A stretch of 64,000 bases of DNA, from positions 177,992 to 241,991 of the forward strand of contig NZ_JAGIAV010000005.1 of the NCBI RefSeq assembly GCF_017744675.1, given 5' to 3'. The stretch comes from Flavobacterium sp. (GTDB taxonomy: Bacteria; Bacteroidota; Bacteroidia; Flavobacteriales; Flavobacteriaceae). Positions 8,359 through 15,684 of the stretch are shown one piece after another (position 1 is the first letter of the stretch; each line of letters begins with the position of its first letter). The notes below the pieces were generated by a model, which was not told the origin of the DNA, searched no databases, and saw only the letters and a program-made list of their open reading frames with translations. Position numbers and translations under genes: made by a program.

Positions 8359-8389
8359 ACTTTGTCAAAGTTTTAAACTTTGACAAAGT
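8359..8389. repeat. TTTGTCAAAGTTT palindrome, copy 1
   Basis: A perfect palindromic element with arms ACTTTGTCAAAGTTT and complement. A longer copy with the same core lies at 15999-16037. It is directly followed by a separate terminator, so it is not simply the terminator of the neighbouring gene. Confidence 0.75.
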
Positions 8390-8400
8390 GTACTCATAAC

Positions 8401-8432
8401 AAAAGGGGAAATGAATAGTCATTTCCCCTTTT
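8401..8432. terminator. two-way terminator
   Basis: A perfect 14-bp stem AAAAGGGGAAATGA / TCATTTCCCCTTTT with a 4-base loop lies between two convergent genes. A and T runs flank it, so it can end transcription from both sides (META lipoprotein and ECF sigma genes). Confidence 0.88.
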
Positions 8433-8456
8433 TGTTTTTTATGCTGAAGCAGCTAT

Positions 8457-9689
8457 TTAATTTAACAGTTCGATATTTTTACTGATGATGTTTTTGTCGG
8501 CAGCAGTTTTGGCTAAACGAAGAGCCGTTTCAAAATGTTGTAAGGCTTTTTTGGAATCAATTTCAGAGTATAGATTCCCGAGCAGAGAATAATAAAAATG
8601 ATTATCGGTTAAATTCAGTTTTTCGGCTTCTTTGATTGCTTCTTGCTTGCCTTTTACTTTAGATAGTGCATACGTTCTGTTTAAAGCCACAATGGAAGAA
8701 TATTCTAAAATGATCAGGTTGTTGTAAAGCTCTAAAATGTTATCCCATTTCTCGATGGTTTCTTTTTTGATGGTGTGCCAATAGGCAATTCCAGCTTCAA
8801 GATGATATTTTGAAAGTATATTTCCAGTTGAGGATTGGCTTAAAAAATAAGTTCCTCGGTCTATTAATTCTTGATTCCAAAGCGACTGATCTTGATCTTC
8901 ATATAAAATAATTTCGCCGTTTAAACCCGTTCGGGCATCAAATCTTGAAGAATGAAAACACATTAAGGCCATCAAAGCATTAGTCTGAGGCAGATTGGTG
9001 CTTTCGTTTTGAATTAATAAATAAGTAAGACGCATGGCTTCTGTGCAAAGATCTCTTCGTAAAGTGGTATTTTGCGAAATAGAGTAGTAGCCTTCAGAAT
9101 AAAGCAGGTAAATGGTTTTAAGAACGGTTTGTATTCGGTCTTTTATTTCAGAATTGCTCGGATTTTGGATTTTGATATTCTCTTCTTTGAGTTTTTCTTT
9201 GGCACGATTAATTCTTTTATAAATGACTTCTTTATTAGATAAAAAAGCATCCGAAATCTCATTTATTCCAAAACCGCACAATAAATTTAAAGCAAGGGCG
9301 ATTTGAGCTTCTTCAGAATTGCACGGATTGCAAACCGTAAATATCATCGCAAGCTGACTATCGGCAATATTCTGATCAGATAAATCAATATCGATTTCAG
9401 AATTGTTTAAAGGTGTATTATGTTTTATTTCGGCAACTATTTTGGTGTCAAAAATGTTGTTTCTTTTCAAGTAGTTTTTGGTTTTGTTTTTCGCTGCAGT
9501 ATACAGCCAAGCAGTTGGGTTTTCTGGAATCCCTTTAATTGCCCAAGTTTCTGAAGCGGCCAAAAAAGTGTCGCTTACAATATCTTCGGCAATTTCGATA
9601 TGCTGAATTCCAAATAAGCTGCAGAGAACTGAAACGATTTTTTGATATTCGGTTCTGAATAAATTAGGTAAAAGTTCTTTGTGCTCCAT
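8457..9689 (-). CDS. ECF sigma factor of the ECF42 type with C-terminal DUF6596/TPR extension
   Basis: The 410-residue product is about twice the length of a simple ECF sigma factor. Residues 10-80 hold sigma region 2 (IEIAEDIVSDTFLAASETW and NPTAWLYTAAKN). Residues about 125-168 hold region 4 (ALNLLCGFGINEISDAFL, VIYKRINRAKEKL). The rest is a helical extension with the LMALMCFHSSRFDARTGLNG stretch typical of DUF6596, then TPR-like helices to the end. No anti-sigma factor is near. ECF42 factors usually sit beside DGPF/YCII proteins, exactly as here, and their C-terminal extension is thought to control activity. Targets are unknown. It is the last gene of the unit and starts just after a hairpin. 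Confidence 0.88.
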   Translation of the reverse strand: MEHKELLPNLFRTEYQKIVSVLCSLFGIQHIEIAEDIVSDTFLAASETWAIKGIPENPTAWLYTAAKNKTKNYLKRNNIFDTKIVAEIKHNTPLNNSEIDIDLSDQNIADSQLAMIFTVCNPCNSEEAQIALALNLLCGFGINEISDAFLSNKEVIYKRINRAKEKLKEENIKIQNPSNSEIKDRIQTVLKTIYLLYSEGYYSISQNTTLRRDLCTEAMRLTYLLIQNESTNLPQTNALMALMCFHSSRFDARTGLNGEIILYEDQDQSLWNQELIDRGTYFLSQSSTGNILSKYHLEAGIAYWHTIKKETIEKWDNILELYNNLIILEYSSIVALNRTYALSKVKGKQEAIKEAEKLNLTDNHFYYSLLGNLYSEIDSKKALQHFETALRLAKTAADKNIISKNIELLN

Positions 9690-9699
9690 ATTTTAAGAG

Positions 9700-9733
9700 A
9701 AAAATGCCTTCATAAAGATACAAAGGCATTTTT
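9700..9733. terminator. terminator-like hairpin between the DGPF and sigma factor genes
   Basis: Arms AAAAATGCCTT and AAGGCATTTTT form a perfect 11-bp stem around a 12-base loop. On the minus strand it is followed by TCTCTT and then, 10 bases later, by the ATG of the sigma gene. It may act as an attenuator or cover the ribosome-binding region. The loop, read on the minus strand, carries TATCTTTA, a near match to the -7 box. Confidence 0.65.
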
Positions 9734-9752
9734 ATTTCAGTTGGTTTATTAT

Positions 9753-10088
9753 TTAAACGCCCATTCTAATTTCGACATTACCGCCAAAATTTAGAACCGG
9801 ACATCCTTGTGCGATTTCGGCAGCTTCATCATAATCTTTGGCTTTAATGATTATTAAGCCGCCGATTGATTCTTTAATTTCAACAAATGGACCATCTGTA
9901 ACTCCTTTAGAATTGACTAGTTTTCCTTGTCCGTCCCAACGCTGTAAAGGTCTCGCCAGTTTATCTTGAGCGGCGAGGCTGCCAAACCAGTTTTGCCATT
10001 GCTGCAGGTGCTGTTGGTATTCTTCTGGAGAAGGCTGTGCTTCTTTTGTTTTAAAATCTCTTCTGAAAATCAATAAAAACTCATTCAT
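9753..10088 (-). CDS. DGPF-domain (YCII-related) protein
   Basis: A 111-residue cytosolic protein of the YCII/DGPF family, ferredoxin-like dimers with no proven reaction. The defining motif is seen as TDGPFVEIKES (64-74), preceded by the RPLQRWDGQGKLV segment (46-57) and followed by GGLIIIKAKDYDEAAEIA. It sits 63 bases upstream of the ECF42-type sigma gene on the same strand; this pairing is the known genomic signature of ECF42 factors. A role in signalling to the sigma factor is inference from that context. Confidence 0.9.
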   Translation of the reverse strand: MNEFLLIFRRDFKTKEAQPSPEEYQQHLQQWQNWFGSLAAQDKLARPLQRWDGQGKLVNSKGVTDGPFVEIKESIGGLIIIKAKDYDEAAEIAQGCPVLNFGGNVEIRMGV

Positions 10089-10169
10089 TTTTTAATGTTT
10101 TATAATTGAATAATTTTACTTGGAGTGGTATAAAGTTAATTGTTTTTACAAAATAAAATCAATTGCGAT

Positions 10170-10622
10170 TTATCCAAATTGTCCAACTCGATAAGTTCCT
10201 GGAGTATTAGCAAAAGTAATATTAAGACGATTCCAAGCATTAATTGCGGCAACTGCAAGCGTAAGATCTATTAGTTCTTGTTGTGTAAATTCAGCTTTTG
10301 CAATTTCATAAATTTCGTCTGGAACATCGCAAGCATTTACGGCTTCTGCCAGAGCAAGAGCAACTCTTTCTCTTTTTGTATAATAAGGAGTTTCTTTCCA
10401 CACGCTTAATCCAAATAAACGCTGTGGTGTTTCTCCAGCTGCTAAAGCTTCTTTTGAGTGCATGTCTAAACAATAACCGCAGTTGTTGATTTGAGATACT
10501 CTGAAATTTATTAATTCCATAAGAGATGGTTCGATTGTTCCTTTTTTCAAATAGCCACTGATTCCAAATAATGTACTGATTGCTTTTTGACCTTGTTCGA
10601 ATAAATTTAATCTAGTTTCCAT
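10170..10622 (-). CDS. AhpD-like / carboxymuconolactone decarboxylase family protein
   Basis: The 150-residue helical protein carries the redox motif C-G-Y-C-x3-H (Cys48, Cys51, His55, in INNCGYCLDMHSKEAL), the hallmark of the AhpD-like branch with peroxidase or disulfide-reductase activity rather than true lactone decarboxylases. Length is normal. It is the first gene of a minus-strand trio: this protein, DGPF protein (81 bases on), ECF sigma factor. Related proteins often lie next to ECF sigma genes, so it is a good candidate for the conserved target of the sigma factor and suggests an oxidative or electrophile stress response. That regulatory link is inferred. Confidence 0.87.
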   Translation of the reverse strand: METRLNLFEQGQKAISTLFGISGYLKKGTIEPSLMELINFRVSQINNCGYCLDMHSKEALAAGETPQRLFGLSVWKETPYYTKRERVALALAEAVNACDVPDEIYEIAKAEFTQQELIDLTLAVAAINAWNRLNITFANTPGTYRVGQFG

Positions 10623-10639
10623 GATGTATATTTTTTAAT

Positions 10640-11005
10640 TGTTTATACCCTAATAACAATCGAACTTTCAGAATTGGACAAAAAATGGAAAAAAAATTAA
10701 AATATTTTTCAAATTAGAAGAAAACGCCAGTGTTTATAAGGGTTTATGAAATAAAAAAAAAGCCATCTTTTTGAAGACAGCCTTCTTTGGTTGATAGAAT
10801 ATTTGTAAAATTGTCCTATTGGCAAACCCCAGCGGGGTAAAATATTTATAGAATTTCAATAAGACAAATAGAAAAAGCTCCAGAGGAGCGACATATTTTT
10901 TAAATTCTAATATATGTCGCTCCTCTGGAGCTTTGTATGGTAAAAAAATATTGTTGCTATAAATATTTCGCTTCTCCGAAGCTTACAATATTCAATTATT
11001 ACTAT
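10640..11005. other. intergenic region with a large inverted repeat
   Basis: A 366-bp gap between two minus-strand genes. It holds the upstream region of the AhpD-like gene (10640-10700), a small hairpin AAGCCATCTTTTTGAAGACAG near 10762, an ACCCCAGCGGGGT word at about 10827, and the large inverted repeat at 10874-10934. I see no ORF or RNA gene. Confidence 0.5.
10874..10934. repeat. large inverted repeat with GCTCCAGAGGAGC arms
   Basis: Perfect 23-bp arms (core GCTCCAGAGGAGCGACATAT) around a 15-base AT-rich spacer. Each arm is itself partly self-complementary (GCTCC..GGAGC), giving a nested palindrome. Similar 'stem within stem' words (CCCCAGCGGGG at 10827, CCCTACGGGA at about 53.19 kb) suggest one class of intergenic elements. 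Confidence 0.8.
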
Positions 11006-11611
11006 TTATTTCTTTTTCAATTTATCTTTAAAAACCTTTTCAAATTTTTCTAGTTTAGGCTGAATCACCATTTTGCAATACGGCTGATTTTTGTTGTTGG
11101 CATAATAATTTTGATGATAATCTTCGGCTTTATAGAAAGCTTTAAATGGTTCGACTTTGGTCACAATCGGACTGTTGTAAACTTTAGCTTTGTTTAATTC
11201 TGCAATAATGCTTTGAGCCGCTTTTTTCTGTTCTTCATTTCTATAAAAAATAACAGAGCGATATTGCGTTCCAACATCAGCTCCCTGACGGTTTAAGGTC
11301 GTTGGATCATGAACGGTAAAAAACACTTTGAAGATTTCGTTAATGTCAGTAACCGTTTTATCGTATGTAATTTGAACTACTTCTGCGTGACCTGTTTCTC
11401 CCGTGCAAACTTCTTCGTAAGTTGGGTTGGCAACATTTCCGCCTGAAAATCCTGAAACCACAGATTTTACTCCATCCAGATTTTCGTAAACGGCTTCTAC
11501 ACACCAGTAGCATCCTCCGCCAAGCGTAATGGTTTCGAGATTAGATTTTTTATTTTGAGAAATGCCATGTAGCGAAAGTGCCAAAAGACATATTAAAAGT
11601 ATATTTTTCAT
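11006..11611 (-). CDS. msrA: exported peptide-methionine (S)-S-oxide reductase
   Basis: MsrA reduces the S-form of methionine sulfoxide in proteins. I start it at the ATG at 11611, which gives 201 residues and a signal peptide (MKNILLICLLALSLHGISQ); an upstream start at 11650 would overlap msrB and spoil the signal. The catalytic motif is GGCYWCVE with Cys34, followed by the family segments GFSGGNVANPTYEEVCTG and HDPTTLNRQGADVGTQYRS. The start lies 7 bases after msrB ends, so the two are one operon. Export means that it repairs envelope or surface proteins. Its electron donor in the periplasm is not seen here. Confidence 0.93.
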   Translation of the reverse strand: MKNILLICLLALSLHGISQNKKSNLETITLGGGCYWCVEAVYENLDGVKSVVSGFSGGNVANPTYEEVCTGETGHAEVVQITYDKTVTDINEIFKVFFTVHDPTTLNRQGADVGTQYRSVIFYRNEEQKKAAQSIIAELNKAKVYNSPIVTKVEPFKAFYKAEDYHQNYYANNKNQPYCKMVIQPKLEKFEKVFKDKLKKK

Positions 11612-11618
11612 TTGTATA

Positions 11619-12173
11619 TTATTTGTGATCTGGAATAAAATCAAGAGCAATCGAATTCATGCAATAGCGTTTTCCTGTAGGAGGAGGACCATCATCAAAA
11701 ATATGGCCTAAATGTCCGCCGCAACGTCCGCAAAGCGCTTCCGTTCTTTCCATTCCTAGCGAATTATCTTCTTTAAAAACGATGCTTTTTTTATTTTCCT
11801 GTTCAAAGAAACTTGGCCACCCACAGCTGCTGGAGAACTTTGCAGTAGATCTAAAAAGGAAATTGCCGCAAGAGGCGCAGTAATACGTTCCTTTTTCGTC
11901 AGTATTCCAGTATTTTCCGGTAAAAGGTCTTTCGGTGTCTGCCTCACGCATTACAGCATAAACATCTTCGGGTAAAACCTTTTTCCATTCGGCATTGCTG
12001 ACATTTAGTTTAGTTGTGTCGGTGTTGGAATAATAAGGATTTCCGGGTTTACTGATTTTATTTTCCATAACAGCAGTTTTGGCAGATTGTTTTTTATTGT
12101 TTTGTCCGCAGGCTTGTAAAATAAAAAGCGGCAGTAAAAAACAAAGGCTGAAAATTAGGTTTTTAGATTTCAT
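11619..12173 (-). CDS. msrB: lipoprotein peptide-methionine (R)-S-oxide reductase
   Basis: MsrB reduces the R-form of methionine sulfoxide. The 184-residue protein begins with a lipoprotein signal (FLLPLFILQAC, lipid Cys22), so it is membrane-anchored outside the cytoplasm. The two zinc CxxC pairs are present (Cys99/Cys102 in YYCASCG; Cys148/Cys151 in LCGRCGG). SSCGWPSF (Cys117) and the catalytic Cys171 in RYCMNSIALDF are as expected for a full-activity enzyme. It is the first gene of the msrB-msrA pair, and together they handle both sulfoxide stereoisomers in the envelope. Confidence 0.94.
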   Translation of the reverse strand: MKSKNLIFSLCFLLPLFILQACGQNNKKQSAKTAVMENKISKPGNPYYSNTDTTKLNVSNAEWKKVLPEDVYAVMREADTERPFTGKYWNTDEKGTYYCASCGNFLFRSTAKFSSSCGWPSFFEQENKKSIVFKEDNSLGMERTEALCGRCGGHLGHIFDDGPPPTGKRYCMNSIALDFIPDHK

Positions 12174-12466
12174 AAGTTCTTGGATGCTTTAATCTGTATT
12201 TCAAAGATACGTCGAGATTTAGCTTCAAATTACAGGCAGAGTTATTATTGAGATTTTTTTAAGTGTGTTTTAACTTTTTATTAGTTACGTAAAATGAGAC
12301 AATGTAGTTTTTATGTCTTAATTTTAACAGCTTTTAAATTTTAGCATAATTATTGGGTTGTAAATCAGAAAAATAGAAATTAGGTTGTGTGCCGAGCTTT
12401 TGACAATTTTAATTAGCATTTTTAAGCCATTTCTTTTTTCGTATTTTTGTTTGCTTAAGAAGCCTT

Positions 12467-12994
12467 ATGACAGAAGAAAACGTAATACTAGTTAATCAAA
12501 ACGATGAACAGATTGGCTTAATGCCAAAATTAGAAGCACATGAAAAAGCGCTTTTGCACCGTGCCTTTTCGGTTTTTATTTTAAATAGTAAAAACGAAAT
12601 TATGCTCCAGCAGCGTGCTCATCATAAATACCATTCGCCTTTACTGTGGACCAATACTTGCTGTAGTCACCAGAGAGAAGGCGAGAGCAATATCGAAGCA
12701 GGAAGCCGAAGATTGTTTGAAGAAATGGGGTTTAAGGCTGAATTGAAAGAACTATTTCATTTTATCTATAAAGCACCTTTTGATAATGGTTTGACAGAGC
12801 ATGAGCTAGACCATGTTATGATTGGTTATTATAATGAAGAACCAAACATAAACCCAGACGAAGTAGAAGACTGGAAATGGATGAGTATTGAAGATGTGAA
12901 AGCAGATATTGAAAAACAGCCCGAAATTTATACCGTATGGTTTAAGATAATTTTTGATGAATTTGATCATTATCTCGAAGACCATAAATTATAG
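12467..12994 (+). CDS. idi: isopentenyl-diphosphate delta-isomerase, type 1
   Basis: The enzyme interconverts isopentenyl and dimethylallyl diphosphate for isoprenoid synthesis in the cytosol. The 175-residue Nudix-fold protein carries the metal and active-site motifs HHKYHSPLLWTNTCCSHQREGE (read from about 52; catalytic Cys65 or Cys66), the Nudix-type helix AGSRRLFEEMGF (78-89) and LTEHELDHVMIG (109-120) with the catalytic Glu region. Length is typical. A TATTTTTG box at 12442-12449 is a likely promoter -7 element. It leads a plus-strand series with a PTPS-family gene 20 bases on. It acts downstream of the mevalonate route, whose HMG-CoA reductase gene is at 16.1-17.4 kb. Confidence 0.94.
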   Translation: MTEENVILVNQNDEQIGLMPKLEAHEKALLHRAFSVFILNSKNEIMLQQRAHHKYHSPLLWTNTCCSHQREGESNIEAGSRRLFEEMGFKAELKELFHFIYKAPFDNGLTEHELDHVMIGYYNEEPNINPDEVEDWKWMSIEDVKADIEKQPEIYTVWFKIIFDEFDHYLEDHKL

Positions 12995-13014
12995 CCAACT
13001 AACCAGAAGCATAA

Positions 13015-13425
13015 ATGAGAGTAACCATATCAAGAAAAGCGCATTTTAATGCTGCACATCGACTGCATCGAAAGGATTGGTCATTTGAAAAAAACGATGC
13101 TGTTTTTGGAAAATGCAACAACCCGAACTTTCATGGTCATAATTATGGTTTAACAGTAAGTGTTACAGGAAAAATTGACCCCGAAACTGGTTTTGTTTTA
13201 GATGTGAAAGTATTAGCGGATATTATACGAGAAGAAGTAGAAATTCCGTTTGATCACAAGAATCTCAATCTGGACGTTCCAGAATTTGCAGATTTAAATC
13301 CAACTGCAGAAAATATTGCAGTTGTGATATGGAATAAAATTAGACAACGTATTCATACCGACTTCGATCTGGAAGTGGTATTGAACGAGACGGAACGAAA
13401 TTTTGTAACTTATAAAGGAGAATAA
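13015..13425 (+). CDS. 6-pyruvoyl-tetrahydropterin synthase / QueD family protein
   Basis: A 136-residue cytosolic enzyme of the PTPS family. The zinc site is complete: His15 (FNAAHRLH) and His40/His42 in NFHGHNYGL. A catalytic-type Cys34 lies in GKCNNPNFHGHNY. The second half has LDVKVLADIIREEVEIPFDHKNLN, with the Asp-His pair, and PTAENIAVVIW with the substrate-binding Glu. It could be QueD (6-carboxy-tetrahydropterin synthase in queuosine synthesis) or a biopterin-type PTPS; the CNNPNFHGHNY form leans to the latter but sequence alone does not settle it. It is 20 bases after idi and 3 bases before the peroxiredoxin gene. Confidence 0.88.
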   Translation: MRVTISRKAHFNAAHRLHRKDWSFEKNDAVFGKCNNPNFHGHNYGLTVSVTGKIDPETGFVLDVKVLADIIREEVEIPFDHKNLNLDVPEFADLNPTAENIAVVIWNKIRQRIHTDFDLEVVLNETERNFVTYKGE

Positions 13426-13428
13426 AAA

Positions 13429-13887
13429 ATGTCATTGAAAATAGGAGATATAGTTCCGAATTTTACTGCGAAAGACAACAATGGAGAACTTTTTGAAAGC
13501 CAAAGCGTTTTAGGAAGAAAGCCACTGGTAATTTATTTTTACCCAAAAGATAATACACCTGGCTGTACAACCGAAGCGTGCACCTTTCGGGATCAATATC
13601 AAGATTTTAAAGATTTGGGAGCTGAGGTAATTGGTATTAGCAGCGATAGTGTAAAGTCACATCATAAATTTGCTGCTAAACATAAATTACCTTTTATTTT
13701 GCTTTCAGATCAAGATAAGAGATTAAGAAAACTTTTTGGGGTGCGTAATAATCTGTTCGGACTTCTGCCAGGACGCGTTACCTATATAATAGATAGAAAT
13801 GGTTTGCTGATTTCGATATTTGACAGCGCCAATGCGGCCAAACATATACCGAAAGCCTTAGAAATCGTACAAGAATTAGTATTATAA
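13429..13887 (+). CDS. bcp: Bcp-type peroxiredoxin (thioredoxin-dependent)
   Basis: A 152-residue cytosolic peroxidase that reduces hydrogen peroxide and organic hydroperoxides with thioredoxin. The motif FYPKDNTPGCTTEACTFRD (37-55) has the peroxidatic Cys46 and the close resolving Cys51, the pattern of two-Cys Bcp/PrxQ proteins. PNFTAKDNNGE opens the thioredoxin fold and LLSDQDKRLRKLFGVRN follows near 84. The start lies 3 bases after the PTPS-family stop, so they are cotranscribed. There is nothing odd about its length. Confidence 0.93.
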   Translation: MSLKIGDIVPNFTAKDNNGELFESQSVLGRKPLVIYFYPKDNTPGCTTEACTFRDQYQDFKDLGAEVIGISSDSVKSHHKFAAKHKLPFILLSDQDKRLRKLFGVRNNLFGLLPGRVTYIIDRNGLLISIFDSANAAKHIPKALEIVQELVL

Positions 13888-13944
13888 ATGATCAAAATAG
13901 TATCAAACAAGAATTAATTAAACAAATATATTAGCCTAAAAAAC

Positions 13945-14913
13945 ATGAGCCAAAACTTATACCCTTTGCAATTTGAACCGATTTTAAAAGAAAGAATCTG
14001 GGGAGGAGAAAAACTGAAAACAATTCTAAACAAACCAATCGTTTCTAAAATTACTGGCGAAAGCTGGGAATTGTCTACTGTACCAGGCGATGTAAGTGTG
14101 GTTGCAAATGGCGTTTTAAAAGGAAAATCGTTAATGGATTTGATTGACGAAACACCAGATGCTATTTTAGGAACTAAAGTTTACGAAAGATTCGGGAAAC
14201 AATTTCCGCTACTTTTTAAATACTTAGATGCGAGAGAAGATCTTTCGATTCAGGTTCACCCAAATGATAAATTAGCAAAAGAACGTCACAACTCATTCGG
14301 AAAGACTGAAATGTGGTACGTAATGCAAGCAGATCAAGACGCTAGAATTATTGTAGGGTTTAAAGAAGATTCTAGTAAAGAAGAATATTTAAAACATTTG
14401 CATGATAATACTCTAGTTTCTATTCTAGATGATGTGAAAGCAAAATCGGGAGATGTTTTCTTCTTAGAAACAGGAACAGTTCATGCAATTGGCGCGGGAT
14501 TGGTAGTTGCAGAAATTCAACAAACTTCTGATATTACCTATAGATTATATGATTTTGATCGTGTTGATGCGCAAGGAAACAAAAGAGAATTGCACGTAGA
14601 TCTTGCATTGGATGCCATTAACTATAATAAAGTTGATACCCAGAAAAAATACGAGACAAAAACAAATACTTCAAATACGGTTGTAGACTGTCCTTATTTT
14701 ACAACTAATTTTCTTCCGTTAGAAGATAAATTAGAAGTTGCTAAAACAGGAGAAACTTTTACAGTTTATATGTGTATCGAAGGAGATTTTGAAATTGAGT
14801 ATAACGGATTCAAACAAGCTTATAAAAAAGGAGACACTGTTTTGGTTCCAGCTGCAATAAATGCATTTAATTTGAACGGAAAAGCTTCAATTTTAGAAAT
14901 TTACATTTCTTAG
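13945..14913 (+). CDS. manA: class I mannose-6-phosphate isomerase
   Basis: The enzyme converts mannose-6-phosphate to fructose-6-phosphate in the cytosol and feeds sugar-nucleotide synthesis. The 322-residue cupin-type protein shows the zinc ligands Gln103 and His105 (SIQVHPND), Glu122 (GKTEMWYV) and His180 (GTVHAIGAG). The opening FEPILKERIWGGEKL is the usual start of the short bacterial form. It starts 57 bases after the bcp-type gene and could belong to the same unit or have its own promoter. Confidence 0.93.
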   Translation: MSQNLYPLQFEPILKERIWGGEKLKTILNKPIVSKITGESWELSTVPGDVSVVANGVLKGKSLMDLIDETPDAILGTKVYERFGKQFPLLFKYLDAREDLSIQVHPNDKLAKERHNSFGKTEMWYVMQADQDARIIVGFKEDSSKEEYLKHLHDNTLVSILDDVKAKSGDVFFLETGTVHAIGAGLVVAEIQQTSDITYRLYDFDRVDAQGNKRELHVDLALDAINYNKVDTQKKYETKTNTSNTVVDCPYFTTNFLPLEDKLEVAKTGETFTVYMCIEGDFEIEYNGFKQAYKKGDTVLVPAAINAFNLNGKASILEIYIS

Positions 14914-14969
14914 CATTAAATTTAAAGATTATATGTATTTTTGCAAACGCAAATTAAAATAAAAAGAAA

Positions 14970-15236
14970 ATGGCAAACGTTAAGAATTTAAAGAAAGACA
15001 TCAACTTCGTATTAGGAGATATTATTGAGGCAGTTTACTTGTTTGAGATGTCAACAACAGGAAATCCTACTCCAGAAACGAATGCTTTGGTCGATGAAGC
15101 TATTGCTGCATTCGATACTTTGATTACAAAAGTGAACGCAAAGAACGTTGAAAATAAAAAAGCACACTTCAAGCAAATTAATGTTGAATTAGAACAAGCT
15201 GCTAATCAATTGATTGAAAAAATCAACGCATTATAA
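14970..15236 (+). CDS. small helical hypothetical protein, 88 aa
   Basis: I do not recognise this family. The 88 residues are almost entirely alpha-helical with many Asn, Lys and Glu (NLKKDINFVLGDIIEAVYLFEMS, ALVDEAIAAFDTLITKVNAKN, HFKQINVELEQAANQLIEKINAL), suggesting a helical hairpin or small coiled coil. There is no signal peptide. A TATTTTTG box at 14936-14943 provides its own promoter. It sits between manA and the tRNA-Thr units. The AT-tuned, lysine-codon-rich start (ATGGCAAACG) resembles well-expressed genes, but that is an impression. Confidence 0.75.
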   Translation: MANVKNLKKDINFVLGDIIEAVYLFEMSTTGNPTPETNALVDEAIAAFDTLITKVNAKNVENKKAHFKQINVELEQAANQLIEKINAL

Positions 15237-15269
15237 GCAAAAAAAAGTGTAAAAAAGTGCAAATTTATT

Positions 15270-15299
15270 TTGGGAAAACGAAAAACCGCTTTATATTTG
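15270..15299 (+). promoter_or_regulatory. promoter of tRNA-Thr copy 1
   Basis: TTG at 15270-15272 and TATATTTG at 15292-15299 are separated by 19 bp, the Bacteroidota consensus layout. The tRNA begins 13 bases after the -7 box. Confidence 0.85.
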
Positions 15300-15312
15300 C
15301 ACCCGTAATGAC

Positions 15313-15386
15313 GCCGATGTAGCTCAGCTGGCTAGAGCAGCTGATTTGTAATCAGCAGGTCGTGGGTTCGAGTCCCTCTATCGGCT
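15313..15386 (+). tRNA. tRNA-Thr (anticodon TGT), copy 1
   Basis: The 74-base cloverleaf has acceptor arms GCCGATG / TATCGGC (one G-T pair), a D arm GCTC...GAGC, an anticodon arm GCTGA-TTTGTAA-TCAGC with anticodon TGT, and a T arm GTGGG-TTCGAGT-CCCTC with one T-T mismatch. The CCA end is not encoded. It is the first of three identical genes. Confidence 0.96.
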
Positions 15387-15396
15387 CAAAAAACGG

Positions 15397-15422
15397 AAAC
15401 CATCACAGAAATGTGGTGGTTT
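15397..15422 (+). terminator. terminator of tRNA-Thr copy 1
   Basis: Stem AAACCATCAC / GTGGTGGTTT (10 bp with one G-T pair), 6-base loop, then a T run. Copies follow the other two tRNAs. Confidence 0.88.
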
Positions 15423-15454
15423 TTTTAATTATAGAGAGAGGTGCGAAATTTTTT

Positions 15455-15484
15455 TTGGATTATTAAAAAACATTTCTATCTTTG
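15455..15484 (+). promoter_or_regulatory. promoter of tRNA-Thr copy 2
   Basis: TTG at 15455-15457, 19-bp spacer, TATCTTTG at 15477-15484. A perfect match to the Bacteroidota sigma-A pattern. Confidence 0.9.
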
Positions 15485-15498
15485 CACTCGCAAAATAG

Positions 15499-15572
15499 GC
15501 CGATGTAGCTCAGCTGGCTAGAGCAGCTGATTTGTAATCAGCAGGTCGTGGGTTCGAGTCCCTCTATCGGCT
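15499..15572 (+). tRNA. tRNA-Thr (anticodon TGT), copy 2
   Basis: Identical over all 74 bases to copy 1, with its own promoter (15455-15484) and terminator. Confidence 0.96.
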
Positions 15573-15582
15573 CAAAAAACGG

Positions 15583-15608
15583 AAACCATCACAGAAATGT
15601 GGTGGTTT
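15583..15608 (+). terminator. terminator of tRNA-Thr copy 2
   Basis: Identical to the hairpin after copy 1: AAACCATCAC / GTGGTGGTTT and T run. Confidence 0.88.
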
Positions 15609-15640
15609 TTTTAATTATAGAGAGAGGTGCGAAATTTTTT

Positions 15641-15670
15641 TTGGATTATTAAAAAACATTTCTATCTTTG
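15641..15670 (+). promoter_or_regulatory. promoter of tRNA-Thr copy 3
   Basis: TTG at 15641-15643 and TATCTTTG at 15663-15670 with a 19-bp spacer, identical to the copy 2 promoter. Confidence 0.9.
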
Positions 15671-15684
15671 CACTCGCAAAATAG

